Positions 1-5,971 of a stretch of 7,360 bases of DNA are shown here, one piece after another. The stretch spans positions 1 through 7,360 of the forward strand of contig JAGXGT010000015.1 of NCBI GenBank assembly GCA_024636595.1, in the 5' to 3' direction. The stretch is from Sphingomonadales bacterium (lineage in GTDB: Bacteria > Pseudomonadota > Alphaproteobacteria > Sphingomonadales > Sphingomonadaceae). Made by a program: the position numbers and the translations under genes. The first letter of the stretch is position 1; each line of letters begins with the position of its first letter. The notes under the pieces are model-generated. The model was not told the origin of the DNA. It saw only the letters and a program-made list of their open reading frames with translations, and ran no database searches.

Positions 1-747
1 GACCTTGGAGCGCGCGGTCGCGACATCGATATCGCCGGCCAGTACCAGAATCGAATTATTCGGTCCGTAATGATCGGTGAACCACAGCTTCATATCGTCC
101 AGCGAAGCCGCCTCGAGATCTTCCAGCGAACCGATCGTGTCATGCCCATAGGGATGGTCGGCGGGAAACAGCAATTCGGTCTGGCGATAGCCGACCAGGC
201 CATAAGGTTGATTGTCACCCTGCCGCTTTTCATTCGAGACAACGCCAATCTGGTTGTCGAGCTTCTCCTGCGTCACCGCACCGAGCAAATAGCCCATCCG
301 GTCGCTTTCCAGGAACAGAGCGACGTCCAGCGCCGAGGTCGGAACCGTCTGGAAATAATTGGTCCGGTCGAGCCAGGTCGTGCCGTTGAGATCGGTTGCG
401 CCAATCTGCCGCAGCGGCTCGAAAAAATCGCCCGGGGCGTGTTCGGAGCCGTTGAACATGATATGTTCAAACAGATGCGCATAGCCGGTCTTGCCTTTCG
501 GCTCGTTCGCCGAACCGACGCCGTACCAGATCGAGACCGCGACAATCGGTGCCTTGCGATCGGTGTGGACCAGTACCTTCAACCCGTTATCGAGAGTGAA
601 TTCTTCATACGGAATATCCACCGCCGCGACCAGTTCGCTAACCGGCGCGGGCTTTGCTGTCTCATGATGTTTGGCCAGCGCGGGTGCAGACACGGTCAAT
701 GCTGTGGTGGTCAGCGCCAGCAACAGCGAACGGGATAAACGGGACAT
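1..747 (-). CDS. M16 family zinc metallopeptidase, N-terminal part (runs off left edge)
   Basis: This is the first 249 codons of a pitrilysin/insulinase-type (M16) peptidase, open to the window edge. M16 members normally run 400-950 residues, so the C-terminal part is missing here. Residues 1-25 look like a Sec signal peptide: basic MSRLSR start, a hydrophobic Leu/Ala/Thr stretch, then APALA before K26. The enzyme probably acts in the periplasm or is lipid-free secreted. The inverted zinc motif HxxEH is HLFEH at residues 91-95 (H91 and H95 zinc ligands, E94 catalytic). The third ligand is probably E173 in SNEKRQ, about 80 residues downstream as the family expects. The ATG at 747 is preceded by GAGAGGA about 8 nt upstream, which supports this start. 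The family degrades peptides or acts as half-active dimers; the substrate cannot be told. It lies 110 nt downstream of the methyltransferase on the same strand and could be co-transcribed or have its own promoter. Confidence 0.93.
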   Translation of the reverse strand, partial: MSRLSRSLLLALTTTALTVSAPALAKHHETAKPAPVSELVAAVDIPYEEFTLDNGLKVLVHTDRKAPIVAVSIWYGVGSANEPKGKTGYAHLFEHIMFNGSEHAPGDFFEPLRQIGATDLNGTTWLDRTNYFQTVPTSALDVALFLESDRMGYLLGAVTQEKLDNQIGVVSNEKRQGDNQPYGLVGYRQTELLFPADHPYGHDTIGSLEDLEAASLDDMKLWFTDHYGPNNSILVLAGDIDVATARSKV

Positions 748-857
748 CAGGCTATTCCTCTCAATCGAATGCAAATCCTATAATCTCGAATATGACGGTT
801 TATCCGGCCGGACCGATTGGTGGCTTCGACGAACGGCATTCAGCGGTCGACCAACGT
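748..857. other. Short intergenic spacer between methyltransferase and M16 gene
   Basis: This 110-nt spacer separates two minus-strand genes. It contains a 10-bp palindrome TCCGGCCGGA (803-812) and an 8-bp palindrome GGTCGACC (845-852), but no hairpin followed by a T run, so I see no intrinsic terminator. An AT-rich stretch around 775-795 could hold a minus-strand -10 for the peptidase gene, but no convincing -35/-10 pair is visible. The SD of the peptidase gene is at its 5' edge on the minus strand. Confidence 0.4.
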
Positions 858-1484
858 CTATTTGGTCTTCCATCCCCAGAACAGATGGCAGGGCAGGATA
901 TTCCAGAAAGAATAGCCGCTATCAATATGTTCGAAATGCGGGGTCATATAGTCGCGTGCCTTTTTGACAAATTGGTAGACCAAAAAGGCCCCGCCTGGCC
1001 GGATAACCTCATAGGTTTCCTTGGCGATTTTCGGACCGAGCTGGTCGGGCAGCGTTGAGAATGGCAGGCCGGACAGGACATAGTCGGCTTTCTCGTGGCC
1101 GAGTTCGCGGATGATCTTCTGCACATCGGCAGCGGAGCCGTGGATCGGGTAGAAGCGGCTGTCGCGAATCGACTTGCCGAGATAGTCGATAAAATCGGGG
1201 TTCAGATCGATCACGATCAGCGTCGCACCGGGCTTCATCCGCTCAAGCACAGGACGGCAGAAGGTACCGACGCCCGGCCCATATTCGACGAACAGGTCGC
1301 ACTCGTCCCATTTCACCGGTTCGAGCATTTTTTTGATCGTGATATCCGACGACGGCATGATCGATCCGACCATCACCGGATGCTTCAGGAAACCCTTGAA
1401 GAAAACCCCCCAGGGTCCAAGGCGGCGTTCCAGTCCGGATTTGACACGGTCTACAAACTTCGTTTTGGCGATACTGTTAGTCAA
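858..1484 (-). CDS. SAM-dependent methyltransferase, phospholipid N-methyltransferase-like
   Basis: A 208-residue class I methyltransferase, complete. Residues 64-75 carry SAM-binding motif I (LFVEYGPGVGTF), residues 91-95 the acidic strand-2 end (VIDLN, D93 likely contacting the ribose), and residues 138-146 the SGLPFSTLP motif. The C-terminal FWNILPCHLFWGWK also fits the Rhodobacter PmtA-like/COG3963 group. PmtA methylates phosphatidylethanolamine stepwise to phosphatidylcholine at the inner membrane. Many relatives are uncharacterised, and rRNA adenine dimethylases share the fold, so the substrate is an inference. Start choice: a perfect GGAGG lies 6 nt before the TTG at 1484. A TTG 24 nt further upstream is in frame but would place that SD inside the gene. 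The gene is divergent from the ABM-domain gene. There is no signal peptide, which suits a cytosolic or peripheral membrane enzyme. Confidence 0.82.
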   Translation of the reverse strand: MTNSIAKTKFVDRVKSGLERRLGPWGVFFKGFLKHPVMVGSIMPSSDITIKKMLEPVKWDECDLFVEYGPGVGTFCRPVLERMKPGATLIVIDLNPDFIDYLGKSIRDSRFYPIHGSAADVQKIIRELGHEKADYVLSGLPFSTLPDQLGPKIAKETYEVIRPGGAFLVYQFVKKARDYMTPHFEHIDSGYSFWNILPCHLFWGWKTK

Positions 1485-1485
1485 G

Positions 1486-1495
1486 TCATTCCTCC
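1486..1495 (-). promoter_or_regulatory. Strong SD that fixes a TTG start for the methyltransferase
   Basis: Read on the minus strand, CGGAGG is followed by six bases (AATGAC) and then TTG ACT AAC, which begins the methyltransferase frame. An ATG also lies within those bases, but it is only one base from the SD and reads ATG ACT TGA, a stop after two codons. The TTG is therefore the best start. Confidence 0.7.
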
Positions 1496-1514
1496 GGTGG
1501 CAGGTCAAACTGTC

Positions 1515-1543
1515 TTACTAGGGCGTTACAGCGTCGCTGACAA
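1515..1543 (-). promoter_or_regulatory. Possible promoter of the methyltransferase gene
   Basis: On the minus strand TTGTCA (1543-1538) matches the -35 consensus at five of six bases. A 17-bp spacer leads to TAGTAA (1520-1515), a poor -10. The predicted transcript start would leave a leader of about 24 nt including the SD. It overlaps the divergent plus-strand promoter candidate. The call is weak because the -10 matches at only three positions. Confidence 0.25.
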
Positions 1544-1544
1544 A

Positions 1545-1550
1545 TATAAT
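1545..1550 (+). promoter_or_regulatory. Consensus -10 box upstream of the ABM-domain/MFS operon
   Basis: A perfect TATAAT lies 39 nt before the ATG at 1590. It would give a leader of roughly 30 nt. The region 17 bp upstream (GGCGTT) is not a recognisable -35, so the element may need an activator or be fortuitous. It is the best plus-strand promoter candidate in the divergent gap. Confidence 0.4.
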
Positions 1551-1589
1551 AGCAGTTGCCCAAAGCAATCGACCGGCTAAAAGCGCGAT

Positions 1590-1910
1590 ATGCTGCTTCA
1601 TCCTAAAGACTCTATCGCCGTGATATTTTGCGCGCAGCGTACCGGGAAAGATGACGAAGCATATCAGTCGGCCGCGATGGCGATGGGCGGGCTCGCGGCG
1701 CAGCAGCCCGGCTATCTCGGCGAAGATCACGCCCGGTCCGCAGATGGGCTGGGTATCACGGTCAGCTATTGGCGCGACGACGCCAGCGCCAAGGGATGGC
1801 GCGACCACCCGGATCACGCGGTCATCCGCGACCAGGGCCGCGACATATGGTATAGCGAATATAGCCTGCATGTTGCCCGCATCGAACGTGGCTATGACTG
1901 GCAGAAATAG
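1590..1910 (+). CDS. Antibiotic biosynthesis monooxygenase (ABM) domain protein
   Basis: A 106-residue single-domain protein with the dimeric alpha/beta-barrel (ferredoxin-like) ABM pattern. A first strand (IAVIFCAQRTG, residues 9-19) precedes a helix (AYQSAAMAMGGLAAQQPGYL, 24-43). Then come the strand GITVSYW (55-61), the helix ASAKGWRDHPDHAVIRDQGR (65-84), and the closing strand EYSLHVARI (90-98). The QPGYLG turn and the W-x8-H spacing after the third strand are typical of this group. Relatives include quinone-forming monooxygenases (ActVA-Orf6, YgiN) and haem-degrading HmoA/HmoB. None of these activities can be assigned here. The ATG at 1590 has only a weak purine-rich upstream region (AAAAGCG). 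It lies 18 nt before the MFS gene and is probably co-transcribed with it, which suggests a shared small-molecule or toxic-compound role (inference). Confidence 0.8.
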   Translation: MLLHPKDSIAVIFCAQRTGKDDEAYQSAAMAMGGLAAQQPGYLGEDHARSADGLGITVSYWRDDASAKGWRDHPDHAVIRDQGRDIWYSEYSLHVARIERGYDWQK

Positions 1911-1928
1911 CATGGCATAGGAACGCCG

Positions 1929-3290
1929 ATGGCCGATTCTCCCGATTTTGAACCGCTGAACCGCAAGGTATCATCCTATCCCGACGCCAAGCCGATCGAC
2001 AGCACAAGAATGGCTGTGCTGTTCTCGGTCATGCTGGTCACCGCGTCCGGCAACACCGCCATGCAATCGATTCTGCCGACGATCGGAACGCAGCTCAATA
2101 TTCCCGATTTCTGGGTGAGCGCGGCGTTCAGCTGGTCGGCCCTGCTGTGGGTCTACACCGCTCCGAAATGGGCGCGCCAGTCCGATCATCGCGGTCGCAA
2201 GGCGCTGATGCGGCTGGGGATGATCGGCTTTACCACCTCCTTTGCCCTCGCCGGTCTGGCGCTGTTTTTTGGACTGCTCGGCTGGTATAGTGCGCTCTGG
2301 ACCTTTGTCCTGTTCGCCCTGTTCCGCAGTCTTTATGGCGGCTTGGGCTCCGCCGCTCCGCCTGCGGTCCAGGCCTATGTCGCCGCCCGGACGGCGCGCG
2401 CCGATCGGACCAAGGCGCTGTCGCTGATTTCCTCATCGTTCGGCCTTGGCACAATCGTCGGACCTGCCGTGGCACCCTTGCTGATCATTCCGGTGTTGGG
2501 CCTTTCCAGCCCGATGTTCGCCTTTGCCGGGATCGGCATCGTGGTGATGGTCGCGCTGGCGCTGAAATTGCCCAATGACAATCCCGGTTATCAGGCGCGC
2601 GGCGTGGTGACTTCGGAACCCTATAGTTCTGCACCATCGTCCAACAGCCTGAAAGACGACGAGGATGGCGACGATGACCAAAGCGTTCTGCCGCCGCAAT
2701 TGCGCTGGGGGGATGAACGGGTCAAACCTTGGCTGATCACCGGCATATTGGGCGGCAATGCCCATGCCCTGATTCTCGGCGTTATCGGCTTTCTGGTGCT
2801 TGATCGGTTGGGCCTGCGCGGCGATCCCGAGATGGGGATTCAAATGACCGGTATCGTGCTGATGTCCGGTGCGGCTGCCACCTTGCTTGCACAATGGGGG
2901 CTGATTCCCTTGCTGCAAATGGGGCCGCGGACCTCGATCTTGTGGGGCATGGTATTGGGCGCCTGCGGATGTCTGCTGCTTGGCCTGTCGCACGACCTGC
3001 ACGGTATCATCATCGGCTTCGCGGTGGCCTCGCTCGGGTTCGGCCTGTTCCGCCCGGGCTTCACCGCCGGCGCATCGCTGGCGGTAAAGCGGTCCGAACA
3101 GAATGGCGTCGCCGGCATTGTCGCGTCGGTCAACGGCATGGCCTTTATCGCCTCACCAGCGCTTGGCGTGCTGCTCTATACCTATGCCGGTCCGCTGCCT
3201 TTCTGGCTGGCGGTCGCCGTATGTGTGTTCCTGTTCTTCTGGGGATTCAAGACCCTCAAACTGGATGAACGGATAGACGCCGACGGGTAG
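1929..3290 (+). CDS. MFS transporter, 12-TM drug:H+ antiporter-like
   Basis: A 453-residue major facilitator protein with about twelve hydrophobic segments, the first near residues 29-50 after a hydrophilic 28-residue N-terminus. The loop 2-3 motif A is degenerate but clear at 79-95 (PKWARQSDHRGRKALMR). The segment RSLYGGLGSAAPPAVQAYVA (133-152) fits TM4. GLGTIVGPAVAP (172-183) resembles the antiporter motif C in TM5, so efflux is more likely than uptake. The central cytoplasmic loop between TM6 and TM7 (about 214-266) is hydrophilic and contains an acidic run DDEDGDDD (243-250). The ATG at 1929 is preceded by TAGGAA about 6 nt upstream. It follows the ABM-domain gene by 18 nt and likely shares its transcript. 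It converges on the AAA ATPase gene with stops 9 nt apart. The substrate is unknown. Confidence 0.9.
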   Translation: MADSPDFEPLNRKVSSYPDAKPIDSTRMAVLFSVMLVTASGNTAMQSILPTIGTQLNIPDFWVSAAFSWSALLWVYTAPKWARQSDHRGRKALMRLGMIGFTTSFALAGLALFFGLLGWYSALWTFVLFALFRSLYGGLGSAAPPAVQAYVAARTARADRTKALSLISSSFGLGTIVGPAVAPLLIIPVLGLSSPMFAFAGIGIVVMVALALKLPNDNPGYQARGVVTSEPYSSAPSSNSLKDDEDGDDDQSVLPPQLRWGDERVKPWLITGILGGNAHALILGVIGFLVLDRLGLRGDPEMGIQMTGIVLMSGAAATLLAQWGLIPLLQMGPRTSILWGMVLGACGCLLLGLSHDLHGIIIGFAVASLGFGLFRPGFTAGASLAVKRSEQNGVAGIVASVNGMAFIASPALGVLLYTYAGPLPFWLAVAVCVFLFFWGFKTLKLDERIDADG

Positions 3291-3299
3291 GGTGAGGTC
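3291..3299. other. 9-nt convergent gap between MFS and AAA ATPase genes
   Basis: The stop codons of two convergent genes are only nine bases apart. No intrinsic terminator fits between them, so termination on one or both strands must use rho or sites inside the opposing gene, and the mRNA 3' ends probably overlap antisense. Confidence 0.7.
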
Positions 3300-5627
3300 C
3301 TAGTGCTTGCTGCCCTTGACCGGAGTGAGCATGCCTGGAGCCACGAAACCAATCGGCTCTGCCCGCATCGCATTCTGCTTCAGTTGCGTCTCCATCTTGG
3401 AATATTCTTCCTCCATTTCCGACGTCACCGAAGCGCGGCTGTCCTTCAGCGCCTTTTCAAAATGCTTCATCTGGACGGTCTCGACCAGTCCGCCATATTC
3501 CCGCAACGCATGCAGACCGGCCCGGCGGACCAGATCCTCGAGATCGGCACCGGAATAGCGATCCGTGCTCTCCGCCATCTCGTCGAGATCGACATCCTTG
3601 GCGAGCGGCATTTTCGACGTGTGGATCGCCAGAATCCGGCGACGCCCGGCCTTGCCCGGAACGGGGACATAGATCAGTTCATCGAACCGCCCCGGTCGCA
3701 ACAACGCCGGATCAACCAGACCTGGTCGATTGGTCGCGCCGATCAGGATCACCGACTGCATTTCTTCCAGCCCGTCCATTTCGGCGAGGATCGTGTTGAC
3801 CACCCGCTCGGTGACTTGCGGTTCGCCCATGCCGCCGCCGCGCGCCGGCACCAGGCTGTCGATCTCGTCGATAAACAGGATTGTCGGCGCGACTTGCCGC
3901 GCCCGGGCAAACAGGCGGGCGATCTGCTGCTCGCTCTCGCCATACCATTTGGACAGCAGGTCGCTGGATTTGGTGGCGATGAAATTGGCTTCGGCTTCGC
4001 GCGCAACCGCCTTCGCCAGCAAGGTCTTGCCGGTACCCGGCGGACCATAAAGCAGAAAGCCTTTGGCAGGACGGATGCCCAGCCGGGCAAAGGCTTCCGG
4101 GTTCTTCATCGGTAGCTCAATACCCTCTTTCAACCGCATCTGCGCGTCGTCGAGACCGCCGATATCTTCCCAGCGGACATCGGGGGCCTGGACCATGACT
4201 TCGCGCATCGCCGATGGCTGCACCCGTTTCAGGGCTTCGACAAAGTCATGCCGATACACGACCAGTTCGTCGAGTACCTCTGGCGGCACGCTTTCCGATT
4301 CCAGATCCAGCTTGGGCATGATCCGGCGCACGGCTTCAATCGCCGCCTCGCGGGTCAAAGCCGCCAAGTCTGCTCCGACGAAACCATAGGTAGTGCGCGC
4401 AAGCTCTTTTAAATCGACGGATTTGTCGAGCGGCATGCCGCGGGTGTGGATGCCCAAAATTTCGCGGCGTCCGGCGACATCGGGCACACCAACGATGATT
4501 TCCCGATCAAAGCGACCGGGACGGCGCAAGGCTTCGTCGATCGCTTCTGGGCGGTTTGTCGCCGCGATCACCACCAGATTGACACGCGATTCGAGCCCGT
4601 CCATCAGTGTAAGTAATTGCGCCACCAGCCGTTTTTCGGCTTCGCCCTGCACCTGACCGCGCTTGGGAGCGATCGAATCGATCTCGTCGATGAACAGGAT
4701 CGAGGGCGCGGCTTTGGTCGCCGCTTCGAAAATCTCGCGCAGTTTCTTTTCCGATTCGCCATAGGCAGAGCCCATGATTTCCGGACCGTTGATCAGAAAA
4801 AACTCGGCTTCGCTTTCATTGGCCACCGCGCGGGCGAGCCGGGTCTTGCCGGTGCCCGGAGGGCCATGCAACAGCACGCCGCGTGGCGGATCGACGCCGA
4901 GCCGGGTGAACAGTTGCGGATAGCGAAGCGGCAATTCTACCATTTCACGGAGCTGATCGATGGTTTCGTGCAACCCGCCAATGTCGTCATAGGTGACGTC
5001 GGCGCGGCGATGTTCGGCGGATTCTTCATATTCCGGCCGCAGTTCAACCTCGGTCGCTTCGTCAATATGAACAATCCCCTTGGGAGAGGTCGAAATGACG
5101 TTGAGCCGGATCTGGGTGAGTGAAAAGGCAGGGGCCGCCAGCATCTGCCGCAGCTGCGGCGGCATGTCGGCGCGATCAACCTGCTGCTGGCCGTGGGTGG
5201 CGACAAAATCCCCCGCCTTCAGCGGTCGGCCCATGAAACTGCGCTTCAGACCGCCGCCATTGCCCTGCAGACGCAGGTCTTTCTGGGCTGGCCCGAAAAC
5301 GACTTTCTTGGCAGGCTTTGATTCGACCTTGCGAATCTCTACATAGTCACCGGCACCGACACCGGCATTGGCGCGCTGCAGGCCGTCAAGGCGGACAAAG
5401 TCCAGCCCTTCATCTTCGGGATAAGGCAGAACCGCCCGGGCCGGGGTTGTCTGCTTGCCAATAATTTCGACGACGTCGCCCTCGATCAATCCCAATTTGC
5501 CGAGATTATCCCGGGATAGGCGCGCGAGGCCGCGCCCGCTGTCTTCCGGGCGTGCGTTGGCAACCTGCAGTTTCAGCTGCTTGCTATCGTCATCGGATTT
5601 GTCTTTTGTTTGCGCTGGATCGGACAC
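3300..5627 (-). CDS. Cdc48/p97/VAT-type AAA+ ATPase with two ATPase domains
   Basis: A complete 775-residue protein, near the size of archaeal VAT (about 745) and p97 (806). After an acidic tail, residues 17-100 form the Cdc48 N double-psi barrel (LARLSRDNLGKLGL, EGDVVEI). Residues 110-200 form the second N subdomain. D1 has Walker A GPPGTGKT (255-262), Walker B LFIDE (311-315), sensor 1 N358, and arginine fingers R369 and R372. D2 has Walker A GPPGTGKT (528-535), Walker B ILFIDE (583-588), sensor N633, and R644/R647. Both domains keep all catalytic residues, so both should hydrolyse ATP. The family forms hexameric protein-unfolding or segregase rings. Pore-loop aromatics are present in D2 (KWYGESE, 560-566) and partly in D1 (SAYGESE, Y289). 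The C-terminus ends KGSKH, without the HbYX motif that docks archaeal VAT to 20S proteasomes. The start is GTG, preceded by GAGGAG about 10 nt upstream. It appears monocistronic. Confidence 0.95.
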   Translation of the reverse strand: MSDPAQTKDKSDDDSKQLKLQVANARPEDSGRGLARLSRDNLGKLGLIEGDVVEIIGKQTTPARAVLPYPEDEGLDFVRLDGLQRANAGVGAGDYVEIRKVESKPAKKVVFGPAQKDLRLQGNGGGLKRSFMGRPLKAGDFVATHGQQQVDRADMPPQLRQMLAAPAFSLTQIRLNVISTSPKGIVHIDEATEVELRPEYEESAEHRRADVTYDDIGGLHETIDQLREMVELPLRYPQLFTRLGVDPPRGVLLHGPPGTGKTRLARAVANESEAEFFLINGPEIMGSAYGESEKKLREIFEAATKAAPSILFIDEIDSIAPKRGQVQGEAEKRLVAQLLTLMDGLESRVNLVVIAATNRPEAIDEALRRPGRFDREIIVGVPDVAGRREILGIHTRGMPLDKSVDLKELARTTYGFVGADLAALTREAAIEAVRRIMPKLDLESESVPPEVLDELVVYRHDFVEALKRVQPSAMREVMVQAPDVRWEDIGGLDDAQMRLKEGIELPMKNPEAFARLGIRPAKGFLLYGPPGTGKTLLAKAVAREAEANFIATKSSDLLSKWYGESEQQIARLFARARQVAPTILFIDEIDSLVPARGGGMGEPQVTERVVNTILAEMDGLEEMQSVILIGATNRPGLVDPALLRPGRFDELIYVPVPGKAGRRRILAIHTSKMPLAKDVDLDEMAESTDRYSGADLEDLVRRAGLHALREYGGLVETVQMKHFEKALKDSRASVTSEMEEEYSKMETQLKQNAMRAEPIGFVAPGMLTPVKGSKH

Positions 5628-5713
5628 GGGGGCGTATCTCCTCTGTTATCGTTTTGCTTGTTTCCAATAAGATAGGCATCAGCAGGACGATATGCGACTC
5701 TGATTTTCAATTG

Positions 5714-5730
5714 TCCGGTCACACGCCGGA
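5714..5730. repeat. Inverted repeat TCCGG-N7-CCGGA
   Basis: Five-base perfect arms flank TCACACG. It sits about 90 nt upstream of the AAA ATPase start and just past the sRNA terminator. It could be an operator half-pair or a small hairpin in the leader. The arms are short, so chance is possible. Confidence 0.25.
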
Positions 5731-5737
5731 ATAGGGC

Positions 5738-5769
5738 AAAAAAAAAGGCCAGTTCCGAAGAACTGGCCT
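5738..5769 (-). terminator. Intrinsic terminator with C(UUCG)G tetraloop
   Basis: On the minus strand AGGCCAGTTC, loop TTCG and GAACTGGCCT form a perfect 10-bp stem. The tetraloop is UUCG closed by C-G, the extra-stable type, and the stem runs directly into an uninterrupted T tract (positions 5746 down to 5738). This is textbook rho-independent termination for transcripts coming from the right. Read on the plus strand the same stem is followed only by GAAAAG then TTTTT, a much weaker terminator. No protein gene on the minus strand ends near here; the nearest upstream one stops at 6853. Confidence 0.9.
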
Positions 5770-5777
5770 GAAAAGTT

Positions 5778-5812
5778 TTTAGGAGAGGATGCCTGAAAGG
5801 CTCATCCTAAAT
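5778..5812 (-). other. Second hairpin and anti-Shine-Dalgarno segment in the putative sRNA
   Basis: On the minus strand two exclusive pairings are possible. One is AGGATG with CATCCT plus CCT with AGG around TTC. The other is TTTAGGA with TCCTAAA enclosing GCCT-TTC-AGGC. The first leaves CTCTCC largely single-stranded, while the second traps part of it (TCC). Such a choice could switch exposure of the anti-SD bases. This is read directly from complementarity, with no energies calculated. Confidence 0.4.
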
Positions 5813-5828
5813 GCATCGAAACCGGTTA

Positions 5829-5941
5829 TTGTGCAAGTGCGAAAAGAACATTAATAGTTGCACAGATTGCAACCCTAGACTAATGCTAGTGACAGTTTCC
5901 CGCCATTCAGGCGATTCACCGCAGATTTTTGCATTGCACAA
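5829..5941. promoter_or_regulatory. Cluster of TTGCACAA half-sites, probable LysR operator
   Basis: TTGTGCAA at 5829-5836 is the exact reverse complement of TTGCACAA at 5934-5941. Between them GTTGCA-CAGAT-TGCAAC (5857-5873) is a perfect 6-bp inverted repeat. The inner T at 5859 and A at 5871 fit the LysR T-N11-A rule. The three centres are about 32 and 73 bp apart, close to whole helical turns, as LysR tetramers often require. The right-hand copy overlaps the candidate -35 of lysR; the middle one fills the spacer upstream of the minus-strand TATTAA box. Known LysR regulators usually bind in such divergent regions. Confidence 0.5.
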
Positions 5942-5962
5942 AGCTGATTTAGTCTCAATATT
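5934..5962 (+). promoter_or_regulatory. Candidate lysR promoter producing a leaderless mRNA
   Basis: TTGCAC (5934-5939), a 17-bp spacer and AATATT (5957-5962) each match consensus at about four of six bases. The predicted start of transcription, about 7 nt further, coincides with the TTG/ATG start codons at 5969/5972. No SD precedes them, which agrees with a leaderless message. Confidence 0.35.
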
Positions 5963-5971
5963 GACCATTTG

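Larger units (their letters stand above)
5738..5844 (-). ncRNA. Putative small regulatory RNA, about 105 nt
   Basis: This is inferred from the terminator that has no coding gene to serve. The 3' end is set by the UUCG hairpin and T tract. The 5' end is a guess, from a TATTAA -10-like box (5856-5851) with a transcript start near 5844. Inside, AGGATG-AG-CCT-TTC-AGG-CATCCT folds as a second hairpin. An alternative outer pairing is TTTAGGA with TCCTAAA. Between the hairpins is CCUCUCCU followed by UAAAAACUUUUC, a pyrimidine-rich anti-SD segment next to an A/U-rich stretch as in Hfq-binding RNAs. The layout recalls, from memory, the alphaproteobacterial suhB/MmgR (alpha-r8) family with its CCUCCU-type single-stranded core before a terminator hairpin. 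That family call is tentative. Alternatively the terminator just stops antisense readthrough from the gene at 6853-7360. Confidence 0.5.
5628..5968. other. 341-nt AT-rich non-coding region between cdc48-type gene and lysR
   Basis: This is the only long gap without a protein gene. From left to right it holds the leader of the AAA ATPase gene (5628 to about 5710), a short TCCGG-N7-CCGGA inverted repeat (5714-5730), and a minus-strand intrinsic terminator (5738-5769). Next come a second hairpin (5778-5812), repeated TTGCACAA-type half-sites (5829-5941), and a lysR promoter candidate ending at the start codon. No clear -35/-10 pair was found for the AAA ATPase; TTGAAA near 5710 on the minus strand lacks a partner at the right distance. 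Confidence 0.7.

Noticed and set aside
70..738. 222-codon plus-strand open frame opposite the M16 peptidase
   Set aside because: Its product is Arg/Gln-rich with no domain, while the opposite strand encodes a clear M16 zinc motif and signal peptide. It is an antisense shadow of a high-GC gene.
803..812. TCCGGCCGGA palindrome as a terminator or operator
   Set aside because: It has no loop and no adjacent T run; a 10-bp GC palindrome alone is weak evidence.
3303..4115. 270-codon plus-strand frame opposite the AAA ATPase
   Set aside because: No recognisable domain; the minus strand has intact D2 motifs throughout. Long antisense frames are common opposite GC-rich genes.
5746..5780. Same hairpin as a plus-strand terminator
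   Set aside because: There is no plus-strand gene to the left whose transcript would reach it, and the plus-strand T run is offset by six bases from the stem.
5789..5854. 21-codon plus-strand ORF (MPERLILNAS...) right after AGGAGAGG
   Set aside because: The SD-like stretch directly abuts the ATG with too little spacing, there is no promoter, and the purine stretch is explained as the complement of the putative sRNA core.
5879..5890. ACTA-N4-TAGT inverted repeat upstream of lysR
   Set aside because: Four-base arms are too short to separate from chance and it does not match the TTGCACAA motif.
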